The notes below the pieces were generated by a model. The model was not told where the DNA came from, made no database searches, and worked only from the letters and a program-made list of their open reading frames with translations. The translations under genes were made by a program, and so were the position numbers. Source: Bradysia coprophila (taxonomy: Eukaryota > Arthropoda > Insecta > Diptera > Sciaridae). Taken from it: a stretch of 64,000 bases of DNA. The stretch spans positions 6,798,763 through 6,862,762 of the forward strand of contig NC_050737.1 in the NCBI RefSeq assembly GCF_014529535.1. Direction: 5' to 3'. Shown here in pieces: positions 1-12,360 of this stretch (its first letter is position 1; each line of letters opens with the position of its first letter).

Positions 1-652
1 CGTACCACGTTGAAAGAGAAGGAAATACTTTGACAAGTACCCCAGGGCAAGTTATATATAACTAGTCTTCGGTTTTCTCGCTCGATCACAAACAGTCTAT
101 AGATTGTGTTCCAATGTCATTTCGAAATGTCAAATTTCATCCACAGAAGATAACTTAACTCAACTTTGTAATTGACCAAACAAAAAATACAAAAGGAAAT
201 CTCTGTGGATGAAATCGGCTGTGTCAACTTTCGTGTTAATTAGGTTTCTTCCAAGGTCGTTCAAAATGTCAATCGTCATCCACAGAGAAGCCAACACAAC
301 CTCACTTTGAAGTTTTAACCGAACAAATTGTTTAAGTTGCGTTATGTTTGCTCTTGTGATACGGTCGGTTGTTTTTCGGCCTGTCAAAAATTCGTTTTTA
401 CTGTACGATGGAAGAAAACCCATTCGAACCAAAAAAAATGAAAACATTTCGAAATTTAATACAAAAACGACATCAATACTGTCAACACTGCACTACAGCT
501 TGACATTATTTAATGGTTGACTTTCTACAAAGAATTCATTTTGGCAATGTTTTCATTTTTAATTTCTATGTAGCGATTTATTTATGTTGCCTGTGATAGA
601 CAAATCTCCACAGTTAAATTTTAGAGTTCTGTTGTAATTATTTCCCCTGAAA

Positions 653-2046
653 ATGAGTGTTCACGTAGCGACGAAAACGGTATTTACGCAATATTTTGAC
701 GATGATAAACGGCAGATGTTTATCTCATTTATTTTACGTAAAACTTTTAGCTAGAACTAGATGGCCTGGCGATGGCATGGAGAATAATGAGACTCGACCA
801 GTGAAAGTCAGACAGTCATTCGCACGTCTGTTGGAACGATATCAAATCCAAGGACCAGCTCATCCGAATCCAGGTCAAAATATCTTGTATCGACCAACAG
901 ATGCTCACTCACCACTAACCACCAATTAAACCGAAAGGAAAAATTTCAATTGGTGCAGCGTCTGATTGTGTCGAACAAACAATTTCGCTGAAGACGAAAG
1001 AGCCGCGATTTTATCCGTTTGAGCCGTACAAAGGTGCTGTGAATCCCATCATAACCGTTGAAACAATCCAAAGAAAAATTCGAAACCGCAACACTTTAGA
1101 TTTGAACACATGGTTCACAATATGTCCGATATGAAGGTCAATTAGATTTGAATGCAAAATCAACCAAGCCAACATCGAACAATTCAATTATAACGCCGAA
1201 GGAATTTGAGGAATTGAAAAAGGAACGTGACAGCCTGGCTGTGCAGCTGAAGAGTCAAGTGCAGGTGAATGCTGAGTTGAAAAATTTATTGGTCGCAGCG
1301 GTTGGTGAGGATCTACAGACACGAGTCAATGTCTAACCGAAGATAAACTGCAGCTTGCCAGAGCGTTACTAAGTTCAGCAATGAATCTATCTTCACACAC
1401 TGTAAGCTCAAATGAATTCTAAATTTTGTTTGGACGAAATGTCATGTCTAATTTTGATTGACAGGAACAAATCGAATATCTCGCCGGACAGAGGCGAGGT
1501 TTGGCGGTAGTAAATTCCTCGCTAGCATTTAATGGTCGAAGAACTAGCTCGCTGGAAAGCGAGTTTTAATGGCAGAAAAAACAAAAAATTTGTCGGATTC
1601 AAACAGGCAAATGCTAGAAACCATGTCTACGTTGCGTGAAATGAGCGCTGAAACGTTAGGGCTACTTGAAAATTTCTAGCACAGATCAAATCAACTGAAT
1701 CTTCCATCCAGCAGTGTGTTAGATGTTTCTGCTGAATGTTTGCCATTTCGCAACAAATGATATTGCATCGGGATTGGTATCCCGATGGCAGTTGACTTAC
1801 CGGCCTAGATCCAAATGACACCGGCCGAGAAAAGTGCAATTGAGGTAAATTCATTTCACAGAGTTGACCATCGACAGTTATCGAAATGAAAATGAAAATT
1901 CTAGGCGCTGCAAATCTCCAATAACCACTGATGGCCACTGACGATGCATTTAGGGCAGTTGTTGGTCAAGCGTTTCGTCGTTTCGCCCAAAGTAATCGCG
2001 GTCGATCAAACTACCTTACAATTCGTCGGAAGAAAGTAAAAATTGA
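653..2046 (+). pseudogene. Golgin-45 homologue, broken copy
   Basis: Corresponds base for base to the intact golgin-45 gene at 7348-8738. The start codon, intron positions and stop codon are all recognisable, but single-base indels shift the frame many times (for example after the first ten codons and again in the coiled-coil region), so no continuous protein is possible. The lack of substitution bias suggests sequence error more than evolutionary decay. If the duplication is an assembly artefact, this is not a separate locus. Confidence 0.8.
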
Positions 2047-3416
2047 TATTGGTGCGTCCAGAGCGGTAATGTGAAAATAATAAATTTTTTGTAACAAATG
2101 TAGGCTAGGAATTGATCTAAACTTCAATAAAATTTTATTCGAGGATTGTTAACCATATTACACGATTGGTTTTAATCATTTGACGACGCCGTCGACTGTG
2201 TGGAAACAAAATCTCGTCTGGAAAATACGGATCACATACAACGGTTTCACTCGTTCAACGGTAAAGTCGAAGGTCAAAGAATTTTGGCTGTTGCTCTACT
2301 AACTCAAGTAAGAGTAAGAATGAAAAGCCATTACAGTGACAAATCCCTGCAGAACGAAGTGTTCCCTTTTCAAAACATAAATCACAACATCCTCGATGGA
2401 TTTCGTTTCACTACAACCGTGTTCGAGGTCAATGTATTACTGCTAGCACTTGGTTGAAACAACAACCCGATAAACCGGCACAGAAAAGATTACAATCATG
2501 TCCAACTGAAGGAAGCAAGGCTCGACGAATGTTTGTGAATGGAAGTAATTGGAAATGGGTAGTTCAGTCTTTAGTAAATATTTCGATGCGGCGATTTGGG
2601 CGCAAATTCTTAAACGAATCCAGTTACTCCTAAAAAGCCTTTCGGTGCTATACCATAACTCACTTGTAAAAGGCCCAAAAATTGAAAATTTGCAAACAAA
2701 AATGCCAAAAGGCCCTTCGGGAATCGCTTAGATCAAAGAACAACACCAACAAATATTACTAAGTCGGAAGCGTTTCTATAGATGTCTCTTCGCAAAATTG
2801 AGATTTTAGCCCTTTACTCTGTTCTTGACATTTTATTTTGTCATACTTCGCTATCAAAACTATCGAACTGACGATTTGACCAAGGATGGACTTAACATCA
2901 TCTGTTTCCACGGAATTATAATGTCATTATCATATATCGTAGATCGTTCGTCTCGATTGTTCATGCTTCAGCTAGTTCGCAGATTTTTTTACGAATTATG
3001 ATTTTGTTGGATACTGCCGAAGGAGCGAAAATTGAAAAAAAGCGCGAACCGTCTTCCGTATTTTACAAGTTTAAAATTTATTCCGAAATTTCAATTGAGA
3101 ATGGCAAATAAAAATTGAGTAAATTCCAAAACATAAACCGGTAAAAAATTGTTTACAGTTTTGACTAAATTTTTTTTATTTCATATCGTTCACTCTTCGT
3201 CCACGCGTTGCATGATCATCTTATCATCATCTTACACATGATACACTGGCCAAATGAAAAATCAGATACACTTTTCAAACTAAGATTCTCCTCCGGCGCT
3301 CTGTAACTACTACATCACACGATAAAAGCAAACAAACAAAAAAAAAATCGTATCCTTATTCGCGCATCGTTCTACTACAAAAAATTTCTAACAAAACTTG
3401 TTGGATGATGAGTGTT
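2047..3416. other. Intergenic part of first duplication copy
   Basis: Matches 8739-10097 of the second copy. It holds the same ambiguous plus-strand coding blocks (about 2160-2760) that are described at 8857-9456. Copy 1 is useful here: at about 2365-2410 its frame stays open where copy 2 has a stop, which implies errors in both copies. Confidence 0.5.
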
Positions 3417-4105
3417 TTACATCAGCGACTGAGGATCCTCTTGTCGGAGGTGATGGATTTCAATTGATCGGCTGACAAGCGGGTAATATAATATGCGACA
3501 CCTTCGATACAGGCTAACAGAAACACCTGAATACCGATAATTGCGCTTCCAGCCATTGCGGGGACACCTGCAACATATTTTTTGTTGTTTTAGTGATTGT
3601 TGAATTTAACGACGATCTTATTTGGCTTATCATATCTTAAAGTTCTTTTACTGAACTATCGGAAACTACTTAATTCTTTTCAGTAACATCGAACGAAAAG
3701 TATTCCGAAAAAAAAGAACTCCAACATTACTACAATCACCCCATTGATAACCTTATCAAAAATAACGAATGTTCTTCATTACCATTTCGAGCGGCTAAAT
3801 TCCACCAGTGCCGCACCGTAATTATGGAATTCCATGGATCTTCCTTCTTTCGGAGTGACCAACGTACAATCAATTGTGCTGAACATGCACCGCACCAACA
3901 CAAAATTGCGGCAATATGATCGTGATCTTTGTGAGTAGCTGTCAGATCGGCCCACACAGTCGCCGGACTGATGCGGATGGTGCATTACGATAGCCTTTTA
4001 TTGCTTGAATATCTCCGCCACCAATGCATCCCCTTGGCGAATGCACCACCGCAATCGTCTAACAATGGCATACCGGGCACGGTGTCTCTTGGCATATTCT
4101 TCAGA
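3417..4105 (-). pseudogene. Tim17 homologue, broken copy
   Basis: Matches the intact Tim17 gene at 10098-10780. Pieces of the protein can be read in two different frames on the minus strand (around 3736-3985), including the DCT and KKEDPWNS signatures. Indels break it, and the start-codon region is altered (cttcag-atgg where copy 2 has cttcc-atgg). Probably a sequence-quality artefact. Confidence 0.8.
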
Positions 4106-6267
4106 TGGTTTCTACTGTATCTGAAGAATAAAGCTAAAACGGAGTGTTACGTGGCGGTTTCGATGTTCGAGAATATGCAAATGTGTAAGCAATGAGTCAA
4201 ATCACTTTTTCCAATATTTAATCTAACTAACCTCGACATGCTGAGCGATGTGTTGACAACAAATGGATGTGCGTACATCTCTCAGCAGTGTTGCCAAATA
4301 AATTGCCAATAATGTTACATAAATTGTAAATGCAATTAAATGGGTTCAATATTGCATCATAAGAAATAAAATTTCACAGATAACCACACGATCTCCTCTA
4401 GAATGAAGTGAAAAAGAGCAATAATTCAAAATTGTAGTTACGATGTTACGCATGGTGTAGATTGTAATAGAGTTGAAAAAAGTTGTTCCAGAAGATGTAA
4501 AGAAAATTTGAAAAAGAAAAACGAAGTGGAAGAGGTGCTTATATACGAGACAGGATATGTATGTAATCTCCCCATCGTCCGTGGTGAGTGCCCATCCGTG
4601 TTTTACCGTAATGCTAATCTTATCCAATTTTCTGGAACAACGCGCATCAACTAAGTTGAAATTGCGTGTTCGCCTGCTTGTGAACAGTTACGATGAAAAC
4701 AACTGACGAAGAATAGTCCTAAGCCATTCTGTGGCCGTCATCGTATTGGAGTTCGAAACAGCTTTTCTGTTTGATATGGTTTAGCATAATGAAATTGTTT
4801 ATTCGTTTGTAGAAACGAAAAGATGTTTTGATGTTTTCCCGCGCTACCCTTGTCTTTTTGTTGTATAAATATATGAGTGAAATGGAGTATTTTGTTTCAA
4901 GATTTTCATTTGTAGCACGTTATTAAGTCGATAGACAGCCAGGATGCTGGCGTGTGTATATTTTTATTTTATTTCGGACCCCGATTTTTTCGAACTATCC
5001 CCCTTCTTATCTTTCCTATATTTTTGTTTGATTGCTTGTACGTTGTGTGATTTTGTTGGAATGGTTCGTTGCGCTATTTTCCGTGTCGCAATGTTAAAAG
5101 CCTTCAGTAATTTTGTACTGGAGAATATTGACGCAATTTGTTGGTCACCGCCATTCGTGATCAACTCAGAGTCTCTCAACCTGTTCTTTCAGAACTGGCC
5201 ATAACACAACAAGTAGTGCTGGAACATGAGAAGTACGGTTCTCGACGCATGTAGCATGTAAATACTATTTTAACTGTAAAAAAAATAGTATGTTACATAC
5301 CAAGGATCAAAAAGGTGTGTTTTAGACCCAGTGGTGAAACGGTCCAGGGATGGAGCGACGCGAAGCGGAGCGGAGACTAAGACGTTGTTCACCACCTGGT
5401 CTAAAACACACCTTTTTGATCCGTGGTTTGTAATACTATTTTTCTTTCTGGAGTACCAAAGTCAAGATTCCGAACAAAAGCATAACAACAAAACATGAAC
5501 AACATTCCGGTGCAGAAACATTTCCATATTAATGCGAAAAGTAATCCGTATTAATGCCTAAAGAAGTCCGTTCGTTGCATGTATTCCACAAATTCGAAAA
5601 ATAAGCAATCTTAGAAATCGAAAGACATCCGAATGAATGCGGAAAGCAGTCCGTATGAATGCTAAAAGCAATCCTTATGATGCATTGTCACAAACACTAA
5701 AAAACATTACATTCGGTACATACAACAACTTGACAACATTTGGGAAAGAATAAAGATAGAGAAAATATGATAACGGAATGAAATTGAAGAAATGTAGGTG
5801 AGAATGTTGCTCTTTCGGTTACTAACTTGGTGAGTGAATGTGACGGTTTTGTAACTTAGGAAGAAAGAATAATACTTCCGAATTGCTTATAATGCATGAA
5901 TCTATATAAATGACACCAATATAAGAACCCGAAAAAAGCTTGAATAATATAAGCGATTTTGAAAAGAAATCTGCAACAATTTGTATCCAAATTGTAACAA
6001 TATGCTGCACCACGTATTTTGTTTCAGCATTAAATCCACAATTGGGATGAAACTCCATTTTAATAGTGCCATCCTGATCTTTTCTTGAATTATAATTAGC
6101 ATTAAGAACGAGTCAAACAAAAATCATATAATATTTTTCTAAACTTTTCACCGAACACGAAGCCGCATTTCAAGTTTTTAGTGCCATGCCAACGCAATTC
6201 AATTGTTTGACGTTTTCGTACAGTGGGATAACAAAAAAAAACATAATTTCTAACATCTAAATGTATT
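4106..6267. other. Intergenic part of first duplication copy
   Basis: Matches 10781-12956. It includes a copy of the long hairpin (about 5290-5436) and of the 22-bp repeats (about 5530-5690), both with extra indels. No reading frame here is conserved in the second copy; for instance a minus-strand frame near 5822-6090 is open here but broken at 12480-12790. Confidence 0.5.
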
Positions 6268-6436
6268 ATATTTGAATTGTTTGGTTTCAGAGATCATTTG
6301 TGAGAAAAAGGCGGGCATACACTAAAAATTCTCTATTCTTTGTTCACTTACTACGAAATTGTCAAATCTCCATTACTTTCTCTAATATTGTTTATTAAGA
6401 CTTCCACATTTTCTAACTTAATCAGTTTTCCCAATT
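6268..6436 (-). pseudogene. Truncated 3' end of ubiquitin-like/coiled-coil gene
   Basis: Homologous to the last 50 or so codons of the gene at 12957-13697, with indels. The match stops abruptly at about 6436; the next 260 bases are unrelated to copy 2. This junction marks the end of the duplicated block. Confidence 0.7.
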
Positions 6437-7347
6437 CATCTTCCAACCAAGGTTCATTAGACGCTGGGTGTTTTGTATTTTAAAAAGAATTTATTACAGT
6501 TCACTGTCGTTCGATGAAGGGAATGTTCTTTAACAATTTTGAATGTGAGAATGATAATAGAAAAAGGTAAATCCTGTATGAATTCCGACAAGTTCATCTG
6601 CTTACAGTTTTAACGTCTGCATATGCATTCTAAAAGCCACTAAACAATATGTCATTTAACATCTCATCGCCGTTATTTTACACGACCATTGAATCTCAAC
6701 GTACCACGTTGAAAGAGAAGGAAATACTTTGACAAGTACCCCAGGGCAAGTTATAATAACTAGTCTTCGGTTTTCTCGCTCTGATCACAACAGTCTATAG
6801 ATTTGTTCCAATGTCATTTCGAAATGTCAAATTTCATCCACAGAAGATAACTTAACCTCAACTTTGTAATTGACCAAAACAAAAAATACAAAAGGAAATC
6901 TCTGTGGATGAAATCGGCTGTGTCAACTTTCGTGGTTAATAGGTTTCTTCCAAGGTCGTTCAAAATGTCAATCGTCATCCACAGAGAAGCCAACACAACC
7001 TCACTTTGAAGTTTTAACGAACAAATTTGTTTAAGTTGCGGTTATGTTTGCTTCTGTGGATGACGGTCGGTTGTTTTCGGCCTGTCAAAATTCGTTTTTA
7101 CTGTACGATGGAAGAAACCCATTCGAACCAAAAAAAATGAAAACATTTCGAAATTTAATACAAAAACGACATCAATACTGTCAACACTGCACTACAGCTT
7201 GACATTATTTAATGGTTGACTTTCTACAGAAATTCATTTTGCAATGTTTTCATTTTTAATTTCTATGTAGCATTTATTATGTTGCCTGTGATAGACAATC
7301 TCCACAGTTAAATTTTAGAGTTCTGTTGTATTATTTTTCCCCTGAAA

Positions 7348-8738
7348 ATGAGTGGTTCAACGAGCGACGAAAACGGTATTTACGCAATATTTTGACGATG
7401 ATAAACGGCAGATGTTTATCTCAATTTATTTACGTAAAACTTTTAGCTAGAACTAGATGGCCTGGCGATGGCATGGAGAATAATGAGACTCGACCCAGTG
7501 AAAGTCAGACAGTCATTCGCACGTCTGTTGGAACGATATCAAATCCAAGACCAGCTCATCCGAATCCAGGTCAAAATATCTTGTATCGACCAACAGATGC
7601 TCACTCACCACTACCACCAATTAAACCGAAAGGAAAAATATTCAATTTGGTGCCACGTCTGATTGTGTCGAACAAACAATTTTCGCTGAAGACGAAAGAG
7701 CCGCGATTTATACCGTTTGAGCCGTACAAAGGTGCTGTGAATCCCATCATACCGTTGAAACATCCAAAGAAAATCCGAAACCGCAACAATTTAGATTTGA
7801 ACACATTGGTTGCACATATGTCCGATATGAAGGCAATCGATTTGAATCCAAAATCAACCGAAGCCACATCGAACAATTCAATTATAACGCCGAAGGAATT
7901 TGAGGAATTGAAAAAGGAACGTGACAGCCTGGCTGTGCAGCTGAAGAGTCAAGTGCAGGTGAATGCTGAGTTGAAAAATTTATTGGTCGCAGCGGTTGGT
8001 GAGGATCTACAGACACGAGTCAATGTGCTAACCGAAGATAAACTGCAGCTTGCCAGAGCGTTACTAAGTTCAGCAATGAATCTATCTTCACACACTGTAA
8101 GCTCAAATGAATTCTAAATTTTGTTGGACGAAATGTCATGTCTAATTTTGATTGACAGGAACAAATCGAATATCTCGCCGGACAGAGCGAGGTTTGGCGT
8201 AGTAAATTCCTCGCTAGCAGTTTAATGGTCGAAGAACTAGCTCGCTGGAAAGCGAGTTTAATGCAGAAAAACAAAAATTTGTCGGATTCAAACAGGCAAA
8301 TGCTAGAAACCATGTCTACGTTGCGTGAAATGAGCGCTGAAACGTTAGGCTACTTGAAATTTCTAGCACAGATCAAATCACTGAATCTGCCATCCAGCAG
8401 TGTGTTAGATGTTTCTGCTGAATGTTTGGCCATTTCGCAACAAATGATATTGCATTCGGGGATTGGTATGCCCGTGGCAGTTGACCTTACCGGCCTAGAT
8501 CCAATGACACCGGCCGAGAAAAGTGCAATTGAGGTAAATTCATTTCACAGAGTTGACCATCGACAGTTTATCGAAATGAAAATGAAAATTCTAGGCGCTG
8601 CAAATCTCCAATGAACCACTGATGGCCACTGACGATGCATTTAGGGCAGTTGTTGGTCAAGCGTTTTCGTCGTTTCGCCCAATAGAATCGCGGTCGGATC
8701 AAACTACCTACAATTCGTCGGAAGAAAGTAAAAATTGA
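7348..8738 (+). CDS. Golgin45: Golgin-45 (BLZF1-like) Golgi coiled-coil protein
   Basis: Four exons: 7348-7375, 7447-8096, 8159-8533, 8595-8738; introns of 71, 62 and 61 bp with GT/AG ends. They give a 398-residue protein, close to the roughly 400 residues of vertebrate golgin-45. A basic, proline-rich N-terminal half is followed by a coiled coil from about residue 156 (EELKKERDSLAVQLKSQ) and then the family's most conserved block, KNLLVAAVGEDLQ, followed by EVWRSKFLASS and EELARWKASLMQKN. Golgin-45 family members bind Rab2 and GRASP55 and help hold Golgi cisternae together. The start was chosen because the 28-nt first exon joins in frame (g|ct) to exon 2. A polyadenylation signal (AATAAA) lies at 8770. 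The clean copy of a duplicated locus. Confidence 0.93.
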
Positions 8739-8856
8739 TATTGGGCGTCCAGAGCGGTAATGTGAAAATAATAAATTTTTTGTAACAAAATGTAGGCTAG
8801 GAATTGACTCTAAACTTCAATAAAATTTTATCGAGGATTGTTAACCATATTACACG

Positions 8857-9456
8857 ATTGGTTTTAATCATTTGACGACGCCGTCGGACTGTGTGGAAAC
8901 AAAATCTCGTCTGGAAAAATACGGATCACATACAACCGGTTCACCGTTCAACGGTAAAGTCGAAGGTCAAAGAATTTTGGCTGTTGCTCTACTAACTCAA
9001 GTATAGAGTAAAGAATGAAAAGCCATTACAGTGAACAATGCCTGCAGAACGAAGTGTTCCCTTTTCAAAAACATAAACTACAACATCCTCGATGGATTCG
9101 TTTCACTACAACCGTGTTCGAGGTCAATGTATTACTGCTAGCACTTGGTTGAAACAACAACCCGATAAACCGGCACAGAACAGATTACAATCATGTCCAA
9201 CTGAAACTAGCAAGGCTCGACCGAATGTTTGTGAATGGAAGTCAAATTGAAATGGGTAGTTCAGTCTTTAGTAAATATTTCGAGCGCATTTGGGCGCAAA
9301 TGTCTTAAAACGAATCCAGTTACTCTAAAAAGCCTTTCGGGTGCTATACATAACTCACTTGTAAAAGGCCCAAAAATTGAAAATTTGCAAACAAAAATGC
9401 AAAAGGCCCTTCGGGAATCGCTTAGATCAAGAACAACACCAACAAATAATTACTAA
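8857..9456 (+). CDS. Fragmented coding region, unrecognised protein
   Basis: Three coding-looking blocks on the plus strand follow golgin-45 but sit in different frames. Block A (8857-9001) reads CVETKSRLEKYGSH and then NGKVEGQRILAVALLTQ up to a possible donor at 9002. Block B (9011-9230) reads through TASTWLKQQPDKPAQNRLQS but has a stop near 9074 that copy 1 lacks at the matching place. Block C ends at 9456 with NSLVKGPKIENLQTKMQKAL. I do not recognise the family. One or more sequence errors or unrecognised introns probably hide a single gene of at least 170 codons. Start unknown. Confidence 0.35.
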
Positions 9457-10097
9457 ATCGGAAGCGGTTTCGATAGATGCCTTTGCAGCAAATTGAGAGA
9501 TTTTAGCCCGTTTACCGTTCTGACTATTATTGTCATACTTCGCTATCAAAACTATCGAACTGACGATTGACCAAGATGACATTACATCATCTGTTTCCAC
9601 GGAATTAAAATGTCATTATCATATCGTAGATCTCGTCTCGATTTCTGCGTCAGTTCAGCTAGTTCGCAGATTTTTTTACGAATTACTGATTTTGTTGGAT
9701 ACTGCCGAAGACGAAATGAAAAAAAGTCCGACCGTCTTCCGTATTTACAAGTTTAAAAATTTATTCCGAAATTTCAATTGAGAATGGCAAATAAAAATTT
9801 GAGTAAATTCAAAACATAAACCGGTAAAACAATTGGTTTACTAGTTTTGACTAAATTTTTTTTATTTCATATCGTTCACTCTCCGTCCAACCGCGTGTGC
9901 ATGATCATCTTACAATCATCTCTACACTATACACGGCCAATGAAAAATCAGATACACTTTTTCAAACTAAATTCTCCTCCGGCGCTCTGTAACTACTACA
10001 TCACACTAAAAGCAAACAAACAAAAAAAAAATCGTTCCATTCGGTCATCGTTCACACAAAATAATTTCTAACAAAACTTGTTCGGATGATGAGTGTT
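9457..10097. other. Intergenic, no firm gene
   Basis: An 83-codon plus-strand frame at 9530-9781 and a roughly 48-codon minus-strand frame at about 9430-9590 both look weakly coding, but neither has a recognisable domain and the first is broken in copy 1. The rest is AT-rich DNA and the 3' flank of Tim17. Confidence 0.4.
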
Positions 10098-10780
10098 TTA
10101 CATCAGCGACTGAGGATCCTCTGTCGGAGGTGATGGATTTCGAAATTGATCGGCTGACAAGCGGGTAAATAATATGCCGACACCTTCGATAAGGGCTAAC
10201 AGAACACCACCGATAATTGCGCTTCCAGCCATTGCGGGGACACCTGCAACATATTTTTTGTTGTTTTAGTGATTGTTGAATTTAACGACGATCTTATTTG
10301 GCTATCATATCTTTAAAGTCTTTACTGAACTATCGGAAACTACTTATTCATTCGTCAGAACATCGAACGAAAAGTATTCCGAAAAAAAAGAACTCCAACA
10401 TTACTACAATCACCCCATTGATAACCTTATCAAAAATAACGAATGTTCCTTCACTTACCATTTCGAGCGGCTAAAATTCCACCAGTGGCCGCACCGCTAA
10501 TTATGGAATTCCATGGATCTTCCTTCTTTCGGAAGTGGACCAACGTACAATCAATTGTGCTGAACATGCCACCCCAAACAGCAAAATTGCCGGCAATGAT
10601 CGGTGATCTTTGTTTGATAGCTGTCAGACTGCCCACCAGTCGCCGACTGATGCCGGATGGTGCATTACGATAGCCTTTTATTGCTTGAAATACTCCGCCA
10701 CCAATGCATCCCATTGCGAATGCACCACCGCAATCGTCAACAATGCGATACGGGCACGGTTCTCTGGCATATTCTTCCAT
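10098..10780 (-). CDS. Tim17: Mitochondrial inner-membrane translocase subunit Tim17
   Basis: Two exons: 10459-10780 and 10098-10243, separated by a 215-bp GT/AG intron that splits a glycine codon, giving 155 residues. It opens with [20 protein letters not shown] and carries [16 protein letters not shown], the [16 protein letters not shown] signature and [26 protein letters not shown] transmembrane segments, all diagnostic of Tim17. Tim17 is a core four-helix subunit of the TIM23 complex, which moves presequence proteins across or into the inner membrane. The length is slightly short for insects but N and C termini both look natural. It lies tail to tail with the plus-strand coding blocks upstream. 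A segment of its 5' flank recurs upstream of the ubiquitin-like gene. Confidence 0.96.
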
Positions 10781-10888
10781 GGTTTCTACTGTATCTGAGA
10801 ATAAAGCTAAAACGGAGTGTTACGTGCGGTTTCGATGTTCGAGAATATGTCAAAGTGTAAGCAATGAGTCAAATCACTTTTTCCAATA

Positions 10889-11240
10889 TTTAATCTACTA
10901 ACCTCACTGCTGACGATGTGTTGACAACAAATGGATGTGCGTACGATCTCTCAGCAGTGTTGCAAATAAATTGCCAATAATGTTACATCAAATTGTAAAT
11001 GCAATTTAAATGGTTCAATATTGCATCAAAAGAAATAAAAATTTCACAGATAACCACACGATCTCCTCTAGAATGAATGTCAAAAAGAGCAATAATTTCA
11101 AAATGTAGTAGAGTTACGCATGTGTAGATTGTAATAGATGTGAAAAAAGTTGTTCCAGAAGATGTAAAGAAAATTTGAAAAAGAAAAACGAAGTGGAAGA
11201 GGTGCTTATATACGAGACAGGAATGTATGTAATTTCTCCC
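10889..11240 (-). repeat. Tim17 5'-flank segment, also found at 13928-14282
   Basis: Begins about 110 bp upstream of the Tim17 start and matches 13928-14282 along its length with substitutions and small indels. Shared landmarks include acgatctctcagca, gttgcaaataaattgcc and cagataaccacac. Both copies lie upstream of minus-strand genes in the same orientation. It could be promoter/5'UTR DNA copied with a gene, or an unrelated dispersed repeat. Confidence 0.8.
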
Positions 11241-11952
11241 CATCGTCGTTGGTGAGTGCCCAATCCGTGTTTTACCGTAATGCTAATCTTATCCAATTTT
11301 TCTGGAACAACGCGCATCACTAAGTTGAAATTGCGTTGTTCGCTGTCTTGTGAACAGTTACGATGAAAACAACTGACGAAGAATAGTCCTAAGCCATTCT
11401 GTGGCCGTCATCGTATTTGGAGTTCGAAACAGCTTTCTGTTTGATATGTTTAGCATATTGAAATTGTTTATTCGTTTGTAGGAAACGAAAGATGTTTTGA
11501 TGTTTTCCGCGCTACCCTTTCTTTTTGTTGTAAATATATTGAGTGAAATGGAGTATTTTGTTTCAAGATTTTCATTTGTAGCACGTTAATTAAGTCGATA
11601 GACAGCCAGATGCTGGCGTGTGTATATTTTTATTTTTATTTCCGGACCCCGAGTTCTTTCGAACCTTATTCCCCTTCTTATCTTTCTATATTTTTGTTTG
11701 ATTGCTTGTACGTTGTGTGATTTTGTTGGAATGGTTCGTTGCGCTATTTTCCGTCGCAATGTTAAAAAGCCTTCAGTAATTTTGTACTGGAGAATATTGA
11801 CGCAATTTGTGTGTCACCGCCTTCGTGATCAACTCAGAGTTGTCTCAACCTGTTCTTTCAGAACTGGCCATAAACACAAAAGTAGTGCTTGGAACATGAG
11901 AAGTACGGTTCTCGACGCATGTAGCATGTAAAATACTATTTAACTGTAAAAA

Positions 11953-12113
11953 AAATAGTATGTTACATACCAAGGATCAAAAAGGTGTGTTTTAGACCCA
12001 GGTGGTGAAAACGTCCAGGGATGGAGCGACGCGAAGCGGAGCGGAGACTAAGGACGTTTTCACCACCTGGGTCTAAAACACACCTTTTTGATCCGTGGTT
12101 TGTATACTATTTT
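11953..12113. repeat. Long hairpin with perfect 43-bp arms
   Basis: Arms 11974-12016 and 12052-12094 are exact reverse complements around a 35-nt purine-rich loop (gatggagcgacgcgaagcgg region). The symmetry continues imperfectly outward (aatagtatgttacataccaa versus ttggtttgtatactatt complement) to about 11953 and 12113. The structure suits a foldback-type MITE; no clear target duplication was found. Confidence 0.85.
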
Positions 12114-12187
12114 TCTTTCTGGAGTACCAAAGTCACATTCCGAACAAAACATAACAACAAAACTGAACAACATTCCGGTGCAAAAGC

Positions 12188-12360
12188 ATTCCATATTAAT
12201 GCCGAAAGTAATCCGTATGAATGCCTAAAGAAGTCCGTTCCGTGTGCATGTATTCTCACAAATGTCGAAAAATAAGCAATCTGTAGGAATGCCGAAAGAC
12301 ATCCGAATGAATGCCGAAAGCAGTCCGTATGAATGCTGAAAGCAATCCTTATGAATGCAT
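12188..12360. repeat. Imperfect 22-bp tandem repeats
   Basis: About six units of a GAATGCCGAAAGCAGTCCGT-type 22-mer, three of them contiguous at about 12290-12356 and the others interrupted by a diverged stretch. Unit differences are mainly in the middle (AGCAGT, AGACAT, AGTAAT, AGCAAT). Confidence 0.75.

Larger units (their letters stand above)
1..6436. repeat. First copy of 6.4 kb direct duplication (indel-rich)
   Basis: This stretch is nearly the same as 6700-13112 in the same orientation, starting at base 1 with the same bases found at 6700. Differences are overwhelmingly single-base insertions and deletions scattered through coding and noncoding sequence alike, not substitutions. The golgin-45 and Tim17 homologues are therefore broken in several frames here although intact in the second copy. 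That pattern fits an unpolished long-read haplotig or contig end joined to its corrected version; a young real tandem duplication is the alternative. Homology ends inside the ubiquitin-like gene, and 6437-6699 is not shared with copy 2. Confidence 0.9.

Noticed and set aside
5822-6120. Minus-strand frame reading DGTIKMEFHPNCGFNAETK in copy 1
   Set aside because: Open only in the noisy copy; at 12480-12790 the equivalent frame is broken in several places.
11620-11931. 103-codon plus-strand frame
   Set aside because: Not preserved in copy 1 at the frame level, and biased composition with no domain.
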